A stretch of DNA of 64,000 bases from CAVVXX01 sp052389895 (lineage in GTDB: Bacteria > Pseudomonadota > Alphaproteobacteria > Micropepsales > Micropepsaceae), in NCBI GenBank assembly GCA_052389895.1, contig JBQTHM010000022.1, forward strand, positions 1 to 64,000, in the 5' to 3' direction. Below are positions 9,339-17,399 of the stretch, piece by piece. How positions within the stretch are numbered: the first letter of the stretch is position 1; every line of letters starts with the position of its first letter. The notes beneath the pieces are model-generated. The model was not told where the DNA came from and made no database searches. It saw only the letters and a program-made list of their open reading frames with translations. Made by a program: the position numbers and the translations under genes.

Positions 9339-9638
9339 ATGCTCACGCGACTGGGCACCGCGCTTTCGCTTGCCGTGATGATCGCGCTTGCGCCGCAGGC
9401 CGCCTATTCGGGCGACCCCGGCAGCTCGAAACCGGCCGCGGCCGAAGGCGCGCCGTCCGGCGAAGCGGCGGAAAGTGCGGGCGGATCATCGGGGTCTACA
9501 CAGAAGCCGAAGAACTGCCTCTGCTACGGAGATAAGCACGACGGCCCGCTGAAGGACCTGTGCGTGATCAAATGCCGTTGCCCGGGAGAATGCGGAAAGG
9601 AAGGTTCAAGAAGGCCCGCCCCTGCGGATTCGGAATAG
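9339..9638 (+). CDS. Small secreted Cys-rich protein
   Basis: A 99-residue protein with a near-perfect Shine-Dalgarno (AGGGAGG) 8 bases before the ATG. Residues 1-24 are a signal peptide (MLTRLGTALSLAVMIALAP, cut near AYSG). An Ala/Gly/Ser-rich linker follows. The C-terminal third has six cysteines (NCLCYG, DLCVIKCRCPGEC), an even number suited to disulfides or metal binding in the periplasm. I recognise no family. The larger upstream open frame from 9117 is not the gene; it runs through the MFS C-terminus. Confidence 0.65.
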   Translation: MLTRLGTALSLAVMIALAPQAAYSGDPGSSKPAAAEGAPSGEAAESAGGSSGSTQKPKNCLCYGDKHDGPLKDLCVIKCRCPGECGKEGSRRPAPADSE

Positions 9639-9683
9639 GTCCGGCGTCGCTATACTTTTCAACTGCGAAGGAAGGAATCCGTA

Positions 9684-9779
9684 ATGTTCATAATTCACCA
9701 GCCCCTGAGCGGCCTTCTTCTTTTCGGATTTGTACTCGCGCTTTTTCTTTTCACGCTGCATGATTGCGGCGCACTCTAA
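9684..9779 (+). CDS. Possible 31-aa single-helix membrane peptide
   Basis: ATG at 9684 is preceded by GAAGGAAGGA with 7-base spacing. The product is almost wholly one hydrophobic helix (LSGLLLFGFVLALFLFTL) ending HDCGAL. It directly follows the Cys-rich gene. Small membrane peptides of this kind are common but hard to prove. The opposite strand also has a 51-codon Lys-rich ORF (9606-9761), but without an RBS. Confidence 0.3.
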   Translation: MFIIHQPLSGLLLFGFVLALFLFTLHDCGAL

Positions 9780-9845
9780 GTGGCGACTCGATGTCTATTT
9801 GTTGTGAACGCTAGGCACTCGTGACCCATCTGCACGTTTGAAAGA

Positions 9846-10238
9846 TTATTCGCGAATGAGCGGCACCGCGCCGAAGAGGATTTGCGCCGCGAGCCCAACG
9901 CTCATCTCCCAGGTTGTGTAGCTTGCGATGAATTCGGAAAAAGAGCGTCCGGACACGAGTCTAAGTGCAAGTTCACCGGTCAGCAACAAGACAAACGCCG
10001 TGACACCCATCGCCAGGCGCTCCGATCGGGCAGCGCCGACGCCAAAGTTGGATATCAGATAACCGCAAACGAACCAGGACAGACCCAGCACAATAGGAAG
10101 CTCGATCAGCATCCCGAGCGCGCGTCCGGTTTCGCCAAGCAAGGGAATGAGCACAAACGCACGAACCGACCCGAACACAAATCCGGCGGCGAAGATCAGT
10201 ACGAAATAGGCAATGCCTGCCTTGATTGCCGCTTTCAT
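9846..10238 (-). CDS. Uncharacterised four-helix membrane protein
   Basis: A 130-residue protein with about four hydrophobic segments (about 8-30, 42-65, 78-98 and 108-126). The N-terminus MKAAIKAGIAYFVLIFAAGF is typical of an uninterrupted inner-membrane helix. No catalytic motif is visible and I do not recognise a named family. It stands alone, divergent from the helicase gene. Confidence 0.65.
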   Translation of the reverse strand: MKAAIKAGIAYFVLIFAAGFVFGSVRAFVLIPLLGETGRALGMLIELPIVLGLSWFVCGYLISNFGVGAARSERLAMGVTAFVLLLTGELALRLVSGRSFSEFIASYTTWEMSVGLAAQILFGAVPLIRE

Positions 10239-10379
10239 TCGGAGCCCCGGCTATCCACGAATAGTATTGCCACGGGTTGACTTCGCGCGAACCGTCCCTA
10301 TGTTGCAGCGCAAGATGAGTCGGCCGCCACTTCGGGTGGGCCGCTGGGCGCGACGGACATGCGCCCCTGTCAGGAGCGT

Positions 10380-11825
10380 ATGGAAAACGTCACGAGCGCC
10401 GGCGCGAAAGCCGGCAATGAAGCCCAACTTTCAGCAGAAGTTGTGAGTGCGAGTGAGGCGCGTTTCGAGGACCTGGGGCTCGGGCCCCTGGTGCTCAAGG
10501 CCGTCGCCGATTCGGGCTACGCCAAGCCCACGCCCATTCAGGCGCAGGGCATTCCGCCGGTCTTGAAACGGCGCGACATCATCGGCATCGCGCAGACGGG
10601 CACAGGCAAGACCGCGTCGTTCACGCTGCCAATGATCGAGATATTGAGCCAGGGCCGCGCCAAGGCGCGCATGCCGCGCACGCTCATTCTGGAACCCACG
10701 CGCGAGCTCGCCGCTCAGGTTGCCGAAAGTTTCGAACGTTACGGCAAGTATCACAAGCTTTCGATGGCGCTGCTCATCGGCGGCGTGTCGTACGAAGATC
10801 AGGACCGCAAGCTCGACCGCGGCGTGGACGTGCTGATCGCCACGCCCGGCCGCCTGCTCGATCATTTCGAGCGCGGCAAGCTGATGCTGAACCAGGTGCA
10901 GATTTTGGTCGTCGACGAGGCCGACCGCATGCTCGATATGGGCTTCATCCCCGATGTCGAGAAGATCTGCAAACTGATCCCCTTCACGCGGCAGACGCTG
11001 TTCTATTCCGCCACCATGCCGCCCGAAATCCAGCGGCTGACCAACCAGTTCCTGCACAACCCCGTGCGCGTGGAAGTGTCGCGGCCGGCAACGACGGTAG
11101 CGACCACCACACAGATCGCCGTCTCCATTCCCGGGAGCGACTGGTCGAAACGCGAGGCGCTGCGCAAATTGGTGCGCGAACAGAACGTCAAAAACGCCAT
11201 CGTCTTCTGCAACCGCAAGCGCGACGTGGACATCGTGGCGAAGTCGCTCAAGAAGCACGGGTTCGCCGCGGCGGCGCTGCACGGCGATCTCGATCAGTCC
11301 GTGCGCACAAAGACGCTGGACGCCTTCCGCAATGGCGAAATCCAGTTGCTGGTGGCAAGTGACGTGGCGGCGCGCGGACTCGACATCCCGAACGTCAGCC
11401 ACATCTTCAATTTCGATGTGCCGTATCAGCCCGACGATTATGTGCATCGCATCGGTCGTACCGGCCGCGCGGGCCGCGAGGGCTGTGCCATCATGCTGGT
11501 GGACCGCCACGAGGAAAAATACGTGGCCGAGATCGAAAAACTCATCGGGAGGCCGGTCCCGCGCCAGACCATCGAACTGCCGCCCGAACGCGAAAACGCA
11601 CATCGGGCCCACGAAAAGCACGGCGAACATCGCGGCAAGCCCCGCCGTGGCCGCGGGCGCAATCGCCACGCCAAGCCGCACGCGCACGGCGCGCCCGCGC
11701 ATAATGCGGCTGCCGGGGCTAAGGAACGCAAGCCTGATGCGGCACACCACGGCGCAAAGCGGCAAAGGGACGAATTGCCTGCCTTCCTTTACCGCACGGT
11801 GACGCCGAGGAAGCCCGGCGAGTGA
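10380..11825 (+). CDS. DEAD-box RNA helicase, RhlE-type
   Basis: About 480 residues with all core motifs: Q-motif region (FEDLGLG to PTPIQAQ), motif I AQTGTGKTAS, Ia PTRELAAQ, II VDEADRML, III SAT, and VI HRIGRTGRAGR. The C-terminal tail after about residue 400 is His/Arg/Gly-rich and disordered, as in RhlE, where it binds RNA. It likely remodels rRNA or mRNA structure in the cytoplasm. The start is either ATG 10380 (AGGAG close by, 3-base spacing) or ATG 10359, seven codons upstream; neither has an ideal RBS. Confidence 0.88.
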   Translation: MENVTSAGAKAGNEAQLSAEVVSASEARFEDLGLGPLVLKAVADSGYAKPTPIQAQGIPPVLKRRDIIGIAQTGTGKTASFTLPMIEILSQGRAKARMPRTLILEPTRELAAQVAESFERYGKYHKLSMALLIGGVSYEDQDRKLDRGVDVLIATPGRLLDHFERGKLMLNQVQILVVDEADRMLDMGFIPDVEKICKLIPFTRQTLFYSATMPPEIQRLTNQFLHNPVRVEVSRPATTVATTTQIAVSIPGSDWSKREALRKLVREQNVKNAIVFCNRKRDVDIVAKSLKKHGFAAAALHGDLDQSVRTKTLDAFRNGEIQLLVASDVAARGLDIPNVSHIFNFDVPYQPDDYVHRIGRTGRAGREGCAIMLVDRHEEKYVAEIEKLIGRPVPRQTIELPPERENAHRAHEKHGEHRGKPRRGRGRNRHAKPHAHGAPAHNAAAGAKERKPDAAHHGAKRQRDELPAFLYRTVTPRKPGE

Positions 11826-11835
11826 ACTTCCGCTC

Positions 11836-12465
11836 ATGAGCGCGGGGAAAATTATCGGCGTCGGTTTTCACAAGACGGGCACGTCTTCGCTCGCACAGGC
11901 GCTGCGAATGCTCGGATACAGCGTCGTGCACGGCGTCGTAATCAACGGCCCCAAGGGCGTCGCGATCGCGCCGCCATTGACGCGCGAAAAGGTTTTGCCG
12001 CTTGCGCTGTCACGGGCGCGCGACGCGGACGCGGTGTGCGACAATCCATTTCCGCTGTTCTATCGGGAACTCGACGGTGAATATCCCGGCGCACAATTCA
12101 TTCTCACTGTGCGCGATCCGCAAGAATGGATCGCCAGCATGTTGCGCCATTTCGGCGAACGCAAAAGCGAAACGTTGCAATGGATTTACGGCGTTCCCTG
12201 CGTCAAGGACAACGAAACGCGCTGTCTGGAAGTCTATGCGGCGCACAACAATTCCGTGCGCACCTACTTTGCGACACGCTCGCAGGATTTGCTCGAAATC
12301 GATTTCGCAAGCGGCGAAGGATGGCCGCGGCTTTGCACGTTCCTCGGCCGCGCCCAACCGCGCGCACCTTTCCCGCACGACAACACGGCGGACGAGCGCG
12401 AGCGCAAACGCGCGAGCCCGTGGCGCCGCCTAAAGTCGGCCGTCAGGAGCGCCTTCGCCTCCTGA
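11836..12465 (+). CDS. Sulfotransferase family protein
   Basis: A 209-residue protein opening with GVGFHKTGTSSLAQAL, the P-loop-like 5'-phosphosulfate binding loop of PAPS-dependent sulfotransferases. FILTVRDPQEWIASM (about 86-100) is the 3'-phosphate-binding segment. The length suits the bacterial Sulfotransfer_4 group. The acceptor is unknown. It begins 10 bases after the helicase stop and may be co-transcribed. Its 3' end overlaps the convergent TfoX-like gene by 23 bases. Confidence 0.75.
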   Translation: MSAGKIIGVGFHKTGTSSLAQALRMLGYSVVHGVVINGPKGVAIAPPLTREKVLPLALSRARDADAVCDNPFPLFYRELDGEYPGAQFILTVRDPQEWIASMLRHFGERKSETLQWIYGVPCVKDNETRCLEVYAAHNNSVRTYFATRSQDLLEIDFASGEGWPRLCTFLGRAQPRAPFPHDNTADERERKRASPWRRLKSAVRSAFAS

Positions 12466-12844
12466 GCGGCTGCCGCGCGGTTTTGCGTTTCCTGCGTTTC
12501 TTGACCTGTGTTGGTGATACGGCGGCCGCATCCATCGCGCGCCTGGCCCATTCGCGCAACTCGTCGGGCTCGTCATAGAGCCGTTCGGGAATAGCAAAAT
12601 ACGAGGTCTCGATCATGTCTTTCCCGCGCGGGCGCACGCGCAATGGCGCGCAGCCTTCGTTTTCGTAGGCGCGCCGGCTGCGCTCGTCGGTGCGCAAGTA
12701 GATGCGGCCCTCGCCGTCAACAACGCCGAACATAGCGCCATCCGCAACAAGCCCGTGAAACCCGAAAACTGGCTTTATGGTGAAAGGGGTAAGTCCGGAA
12801 AAGAGTTCGTGCAGGTACTGGCGGTATTTCGCCCCGAGCGCCAC
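12443..12844 (-). CDS. TfoX N-terminal domain protein
   Basis: 133 residues. The first about 95 match the TfoX/Sxy N-terminal fold (LFSGLTPFTIKPVFGFHGLVADGAMFG, here given in part, and IYLRTDERS). The C-terminus is very basic (KKRRKRKTARQ and RRRRR), suggesting nucleic-acid contact. Only the N-terminal domain is present, so a competence-regulator role should not be assumed. It lies 3 bases after sufA and is probably the last gene of the suf transcript. Confidence 0.7.
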   Translation of the reverse strand: MALGAKYRQYLHELFSGLTPFTIKPVFGFHGLVADGAMFGVVDGEGRIYLRTDERSRRAYENEGCAPLRVRPRGKDMIETSYFAIPERLYDEPDELREWARRAMDAAAVSPTQVKKRRKRKTARQPLRRRRRS

Positions 12845-12847
12845 GGC

Positions 12848-13222
12848 TCAGATCTTGGCGGGTCTGAGCGTAACGGACTCGCCGCAGCCGCAGGCTTCGG
12901 TCTGGTTCGGATTGTGGAAGATGAACCGCGCGGAAAGTTTTTCGCGCACATAGTCCATTTCCGTGCCGATGAGGAACATTATCGCCTTGGGGTCCACGAA
13001 AATGCGCACGCCCTTGTCTTCTATGACCTCGTCCAGTGGCTTCTGTTCGGTTGCATAATCCATGGTGTAGGTCTGGCCCGCGCAGCCGCCATTGACTACG
13101 CCCACGCGCACGCCGATGTACTGGCCTTCGGATCGCTTCATGATTTCGTGCACGCGCGCGGCCGCGGCATCGGTCAGCCGCAGCACCTGGGCCCGTTCGC
13201 GGTTGCGTGTTGCCGTAGTCAT
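12848..13222 (-). CDS. sufA: Iron-sulfur cluster carrier, A-type
   Basis: 124 residues of the HesB/IscA/SufA family, which receives clusters from the SufBCD scaffold and passes them to apoproteins. The three cluster-ligand cysteines are present: NGGCAGQ (about 46) and ACGCGES near the C-terminus. The position at the downstream end of the suf operon supports the name sufA over iscA. Confidence 0.88.
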   Translation of the reverse strand: MTTATRNRERAQVLRLTDAAAARVHEIMKRSEGQYIGVRVGVVNGGCAGQTYTMDYATEQKPLDEVIEDKGVRIFVDPKAIMFLIGTEMDYVREKLSARFIFHNPNQTEACGCGESVTLRPAKI

Positions 13223-13236
13223 AACGCCATTCTACC

Positions 13237-13608
13237 TCAATACATATTCAGTTCGAGTTTGGCTTCCTCGCTCATCCGCTCGGGCGTCCACGGCGGATCG
13301 AAGACCATGTTGACCTTGATCTCGCCCAGGTTGGGGACCGTTTCGAGCGCCGCTTTCACCATGTTAGGCATTTCGCCGGCCACCGGGCAGCCCGGCGCGG
13401 TCAGCGTCATGTCCACGGTCACGTCGCGGTTGTCCGCTACGTCGACCTTATAGATGAGGCCGAGTTCGTAAATGTCGACCGGAATCTCCGGGTCATACAC
13501 CGTCTTCAGCGCGGCGATGATCTTGTCGCCGATTTCCTTCAGCTCCGCGGGCGGAATGGCCGAGGTCTCGGCCTCCTGCTTCATCGCGATGTTGGCGTCC
13601 TCGATCAT
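13237..13608 (-). CDS. sufT: SUF-system assembly protein, MIP18/DUF59 family
   Basis: 123 residues with the DUF59 hallmark VYDPEIPVDIYELGLIY and the reactive cysteine in LTAPGCPVAGEMP. This family acts in Fe-S protein maturation, and in many bacteria the gene is named sufT. Its ATG overlaps the sufU stop by 4 bases, so translation is probably coupled. Confidence 0.85.
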   Translation of the reverse strand: MIEDANIAMKQEAETSAIPPAELKEIGDKIIAALKTVYDPEIPVDIYELGLIYKVDVADNRDVTVDMTLTAPGCPVAGEMPNMVKAALETVPNLGEIKVNMVFDPPWTPERMSEEAKLELNMY

Positions 13609-14060
13609 TCCGTCTTCGCCGTTTCTTTACCTTCCAGGGCCGCCTTCATCGCGTGCCAGGGAAGCGTTGCGCATTTGACCCGCATCGGGAATTCGGAAAC
13701 GCCTGCCATGACATCAAGATACTCGCGGTCATCCTGGCTCAACCCATTGGCGCCTTCGCCTTTCACCAGATGCAAAAAGCCGCCCATAAGATTTTCGATG
13801 TCCCTAGCCCCGCGCCCTTGCAGCAACTCCGTCATCAGCGAGGCCGAGGCCACCGAAATGGCGCAGCCCTTTCCTTCGAAGCTGATATCGGTAATGCGGC
13901 CGGCGTTATCAACTGCGAGATAGATTTTCACGCGGTCGCCGCAGAGCGGATTAAATCCCTCGGCGCTGCGATTGGCCGCGGTCAAAGCTCCGAAATGCCG
14001 CGGATGGCGGCTGTGGTCCAGGATAATCTCCTGATAAAGCTCGCGCGTTGCCTCATCCAT
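13605..14060 (-). CDS. sufU: Sulfur-transfer/scaffold protein SufU
   Basis: 151 residues from MDEATRELYQ. Conserved zinc/sulfur-acceptor residues are FNPLCGD, GKGCAIS and VKCATLPW. The internal insertion between the second and third cysteine (about residues 80-110) marks SufU rather than IscU. SufU takes persulfide sulfur from SufS. The start at 14060 overlaps the sufS stop (ATGA); the upstream extension to 14192 would overlap sufS and is not used. Confidence 0.87.
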   Translation of the reverse strand: MDEATRELYQEIILDHSRHPRHFGALTAANRSAEGFNPLCGDRVKIYLAVDNAGRITDISFEGKGCAISVASASLMTELLQGRGARDIENLMGGFLHLVKGEGANGLSQDDREYLDVMAGVSEFPMRVKCATLPWHAMKAALEGKETAKTE

Positions 14061-15307
14061 CAGCCGAACACCTTTCGCGCGATGTGCAACGCGTTCATGA
14101 GCGCGTCTATCTCTTCGCGCGTGTTGTAAAGCGCAAACGACGCGCGCGCCGTGGACATCACGCCAAAGCGCGCCATCAGCGGCTGCGCGCAATGGTGGCC
14201 ACCGCGCACGGCGACGCCCTCGCGGTCAAGAACAGTCGAAAGGTCATGCGCGTGGATGCCGTTTGCCTCGAACGAAACGATCGGCCCTTTGCCCTTCGCC
14301 TCGCCGATCATGCGGACCCAGTTGAGCTCGCGCAGTTGGCGCATGGCGTACTGGGTCAAATCCGCCTCGTGGCGATCGATCGTCTCGCGCCCGATGCTGT
14401 CCACATAATCGAGGGCCGCGGCCAGCCCGACCGCCTGCACGATGGGGGGCGTGCCCGCTTCGAAGCGCGCCGGCGGATCAGCGTAGCTGACGCCTGCCTG
14501 CGTCACTTCCTTGATCATTTCGCCGCCGCCATTGAATGGGCGCATGCCGTTCAAATGCGCGCGCTTCGCATAGAGCACGCCTATGCCCGTAGGGCCATAA
14601 AGCTTGTGGCCAGTGAAGGCATAGAAGTCGATGTCGAGATCGCGCACATCTACCAATCCATGCACCGCGGCCTGGCAGCCATCGGCCAGTACCGGCACGC
14701 CTTTGGAATGGGCCAGCCGCACGATTTGTTTCAAATCGGTGCGCGTGCCGAGCACGTTGGACATGTGCGTGATGGCGACAAATTTCGTTCTCGGCGTTAT
14801 GGCGCGTGCAACATCGGCGGGATCGAGTTCGCCCGCGTCCGATACGTTGACCCACTTTAGCTCTGCGCCGGCGCGTTCGCGCAGGAAATGCCATGGGACG
14901 ATATTCGAGTGGTGCTCCATGACGGAGAGCACGATCTCGTAGCCCGGCTGAATTTTCGGCGCGAGATACGAGTAGGAGACGAGATTTATTGCTTCCGTAC
15001 CGTTTCTGGTGAATACGATTTCGCCCTGATCGGCATTCAGAAACTTCGCCACGCGCTTGCGCGCGCCTTCGTAGCGCTCGGTGGCTGCCGCCGAAAGGAA
15101 ATGCACACCGCGATGCACATTGCCGTATTCGTTCGTAGTGAACGCACGCATCGCGTCGAGCACTGCCTGCGGCTTTTGTGCCGAAGCTGCGCTGTCGAGA
15201 TAGACGAGGCGCTTCCCGTATACCTTACGCGCGAGAAGCGGAAAATCCGCGCGCGCAGCGGCGGGATCGAATTGTGCACTCGCCTTAGGCTGCACCTTCG
15301 CGGTCAT
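14060..15307 (-). CDS. sufS: Cysteine desulfurase SufS
   Basis: 415-residue PLP enzyme that turns cysteine into alanine plus enzyme-bound persulfide. The PLP lysine is in FTGHKLYGPTG and the persulfide cysteine in RGGHHCAQP, the short group II (SufS/CsdA) active-site loop. EHHSNIVPW is also typical. ATG 15307 is chosen because it overlaps the sufD stop by 4 bases. Paired with SufU. Confidence 0.93.
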   Translation of the reverse strand: MTAKVQPKASAQFDPAAARADFPLLARKVYGKRLVYLDSAASAQKPQAVLDAMRAFTTNEYGNVHRGVHFLSAAATERYEGARKRVAKFLNADQGEIVFTRNGTEAINLVSYSYLAPKIQPGYEIVLSVMEHHSNIVPWHFLRERAGAELKWVNVSDAGELDPADVARAITPRTKFVAITHMSNVLGTRTDLKQIVRLAHSKGVPVLADGCQAAVHGLVDVRDLDIDFYAFTGHKLYGPTGIGVLYAKRAHLNGMRPFNGGGEMIKEVTQAGVSYADPPARFEAGTPPIVQAVGLAAALDYVDSIGRETIDRHEADLTQYAMRQLRELNWVRMIGEAKGKGPIVSFEANGIHAHDLSTVLDREGVAVRGGHHCAQPLMARFGVMSTARASFALYNTREEIDALMNALHIARKVFG

Positions 15308-16647
15308 GAGCTTTCTCCGGCGATGGCCGGCAGCACGGCATCGAGCTTGCGCCACAGCGCATCGTGAATCTGTTCGCCGGTTCCTCCGGTGACATCCTCG
15401 AGAAAAGCACGGACGAGCAGTGCGCGCGCTTCCAGTTCCGGAATGCCGCGGGCGCGCAAGTAGAAAAGCGATTCCTGATCGAGCTGCCCCACTGCCGCGC
15501 CATGACCGCAGATCACGTCGTCGGCCAGTATCTCCAGTTCGGGCTTGGCGTCCGCTTCAGCGCGCTCGCCAAGCAGCAGCGCCTTGAAGAGCTGATGGCT
15601 GTCCGACTTCATGGCGCCCTGGCGCACAGTGACACGGCCCTGCATCACGGAGCGCGCGCGACCGCCGAGAACGCTTTTGAATACCTGCCGGCTCTTGGTG
15701 CGCGGCACCGCGTGGTCCATCAGCGTCGTGATGTCGGAATGAGCGTCGTCACCCAGCGCCATCAGTCCGTGCAGATCAGCCTCGGCGCCATCGCCGAGCA
15801 GGTGCACGGCCATGTCAAGCCGCGCGAGTTCGCCGCCTAGGGCGGAGAAAAGCGCGGCGTAATGGGAGTTCGGCGCGAGCGTCACATCGGCGCTCGTGAC
15901 ATGAAGTGCCGCTTCGCCCTCCGAATGAAGGCGCACGTGATCAAGACGGGCACGCTCACTCAAGACAATCTCAACACCGAGGTTCGAAAGCGTTTGCGAC
16001 CCGCCTTCGCCGAGATGCGACTCGACGAGTGTGAGCGATGCGCCGTTTTCCAGTATCAGGAGAACGCGCGCGTGGGCGGCCAAACCTTGTTCGCGGTCGG
16101 GAGTCAAAAACGAAAGGTGTAGAGGCAATTCAATTTGGTTCGTCACGCGGACCGCGACACCGCCGCGCATGAGGCCGAGCGAAAGCGCCCCCAGCGGGCT
16201 TTCCTCGCCGGCCGCTGCGCGGCCGAGATGCTCGGCGACCCAGCCCGGCGTGCGATTTGAAAGCGAGCCCAGATCGACAACCTCGATGCCATCCGGCATC
16301 GAAGACGATGGCGCGAGATATCCATTAACGAGCGTCAGCCGAGGCCCAGCGATTTTGCCGAATGGATCAGCCAGCGCGCCCTTGCGCACGAGGGGCACAC
16401 GCAGCGGCGTTGCCGGCTCAAGCTTGTGACCGAGCGCAGAAGCAATATCTGTGTATTTCCACGCCTCGACGCGCCGGTGCGGCATACCTGCCTTGGCAAA
16501 CGCGTCCATCGCCTGGCGGCGGCGCGAAGCGAGCCATTCGAGGCCGGCGCCAGGCAAATCGGCCGCGTTCGCAACAAAGTCGTTGCAGAAGGGCGCCGCG
16601 GCATCGTCGCGCGCGACAACGGCAAGATTGGAGGTACGCAGACTCAT
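15304..16647 (-). CDS. sufD: Fe-S assembly scaffold subunit SufD
   Basis: 447 residues, right-handed beta-helix scaffold partner of SufB in SufBC2D. Recognisable features are the N-terminal RVEAWKYTDI segment, the repetitive beta-helix middle, and the C-terminal CGHGAAVGQLDQESLFYLRARG, whose first half includes the conserved His-containing interface. Overlaps sufC and sufS by 4 bases each. Confidence 0.9.
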   Translation of the reverse strand: MSLRTSNLAVVARDDAAAPFCNDFVANAADLPGAGLEWLASRRRQAMDAFAKAGMPHRRVEAWKYTDIASALGHKLEPATPLRVPLVRKGALADPFGKIAGPRLTLVNGYLAPSSSMPDGIEVVDLGSLSNRTPGWVAEHLGRAAAGEESPLGALSLGLMRGGVAVRVTNQIELPLHLSFLTPDREQGLAAHARVLLILENGASLTLVESHLGEGGSQTLSNLGVEIVLSERARLDHVRLHSEGEAALHVTSADVTLAPNSHYAALFSALGGELARLDMAVHLLGDGAEADLHGLMALGDDAHSDITTLMDHAVPRTKSRQVFKSVLGGRARSVMQGRVTVRQGAMKSDSHQLFKALLLGERAEADAKPELEILADDVICGHGAAVGQLDQESLFYLRARGIPELEARALLVRAFLEDVTGGTGEQIHDALWRKLDAVLPAIAGESS

Positions 16648-17399
16648 GCCACTGCCTCAAGCGCCCCCTCGTAGCCGCGCTCTTCCAATTCAAGCGCGAG
16701 TTCGGGTCCGCCCGACTTCACGGTGCGGCCGTTCACCATTACATGCACGCGGTCGGGAACGATGTGCGCCAGCAACCGCTGATAGTGGGTAATGACGAGA
16801 AACGCGCGGTCAGACGAACGCAGCGCGTTCACGCCGTCGGCCACCAGTTTCAGCGCGTCGATGTCCAATCCGGAATCCGTTTCGTCCAGAATGGCGAGTT
16901 TGGGTTCGAACACGGCGAGCTGCAGAATTTCCATGCGTTTTTTTTCGCCGCCGGAAAACCCGACATTGATCGCGCGTTTCATCATGTCTTCGGGAATCTT
17001 CAACGCTGCCGCCTTCTCGCGCACGAATTTCATCACCTTCATGGCGTCGAGTTCGCTTTCGCCGCGTGCCCGGCGCTGCGCGTTCAACGCAGTCTTGAGA
17101 AAGGTGAGCGTGGTGACGCCCGGAATTTCCACCGGGTACTGCATGGCAAGGAACACGCCCTTCGCCGCGCGCTCCTCGGGCGACAAAGCAGTTAAATCCT
17201 CGCCGCAATAGAGGATGCGCCCGGACGTGATCTCGTACCCTTCGCGCCCCGCCAGCGCATAGGACAGCGTGGACTTGCCCGAACCGTTCGGACCCATCAC
17301 CGCGTGCACTTCGCCCGCAAGCACGGAAAGGCTGACACCTTTCAGAATTTCCTTGCCGTTCACGGCGACGTGGAGGTTCTCGATATCCAGCATGCTCAT
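16644..17399 (-). CDS. sufC: Fe-S assembly ATPase SufC
   Basis: 251-residue ABC-type ATPase that drives the SufB-SufD scaffold in the cytoplasm. Walker A is GPNGSGKSTL (about 36-45), signature SGGEKKRMEI, Walker B LAILDETDSGLD, and the H-loop VITHYQR. No membrane domain is present, as expected for SufC. Confidence 0.95.
   Translation of the reverse strand: MSMLDIENLHVAVNGKEILKGVSLSVLAGEVHAVMGPNGSGKSTLSYALAGREGYEITSGRILYCGEDLTALSPEERAAKGVFLAMQYPVEIPGVTTLTFLKTALNAQRRARGESELDAMKVMKFVREKAAALKIPEDMMKRAINVGFSGGEKKRMEILQLAVFEPKLAILDETDSGLDIDALKLVADGVNALRSSDRAFLVITHYQRLLAHIVPDRVHVMVNGRTVKSGGPELALELEERGYEGALEAVA

Noticed and set aside
8303..9358. 351-codon minus-strand ORF opposite the MFS gene
   Set aside because: Arg/Gly/His-rich shadow; the sense strand encodes clear membrane helices.
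9606..9761. 51-codon Lys/Glu-rich minus-strand ORF
   Set aside because: No Shine-Dalgarno, and it overlaps the Cys-rich gene's end; the opposite 31-codon ORF has a good RBS.
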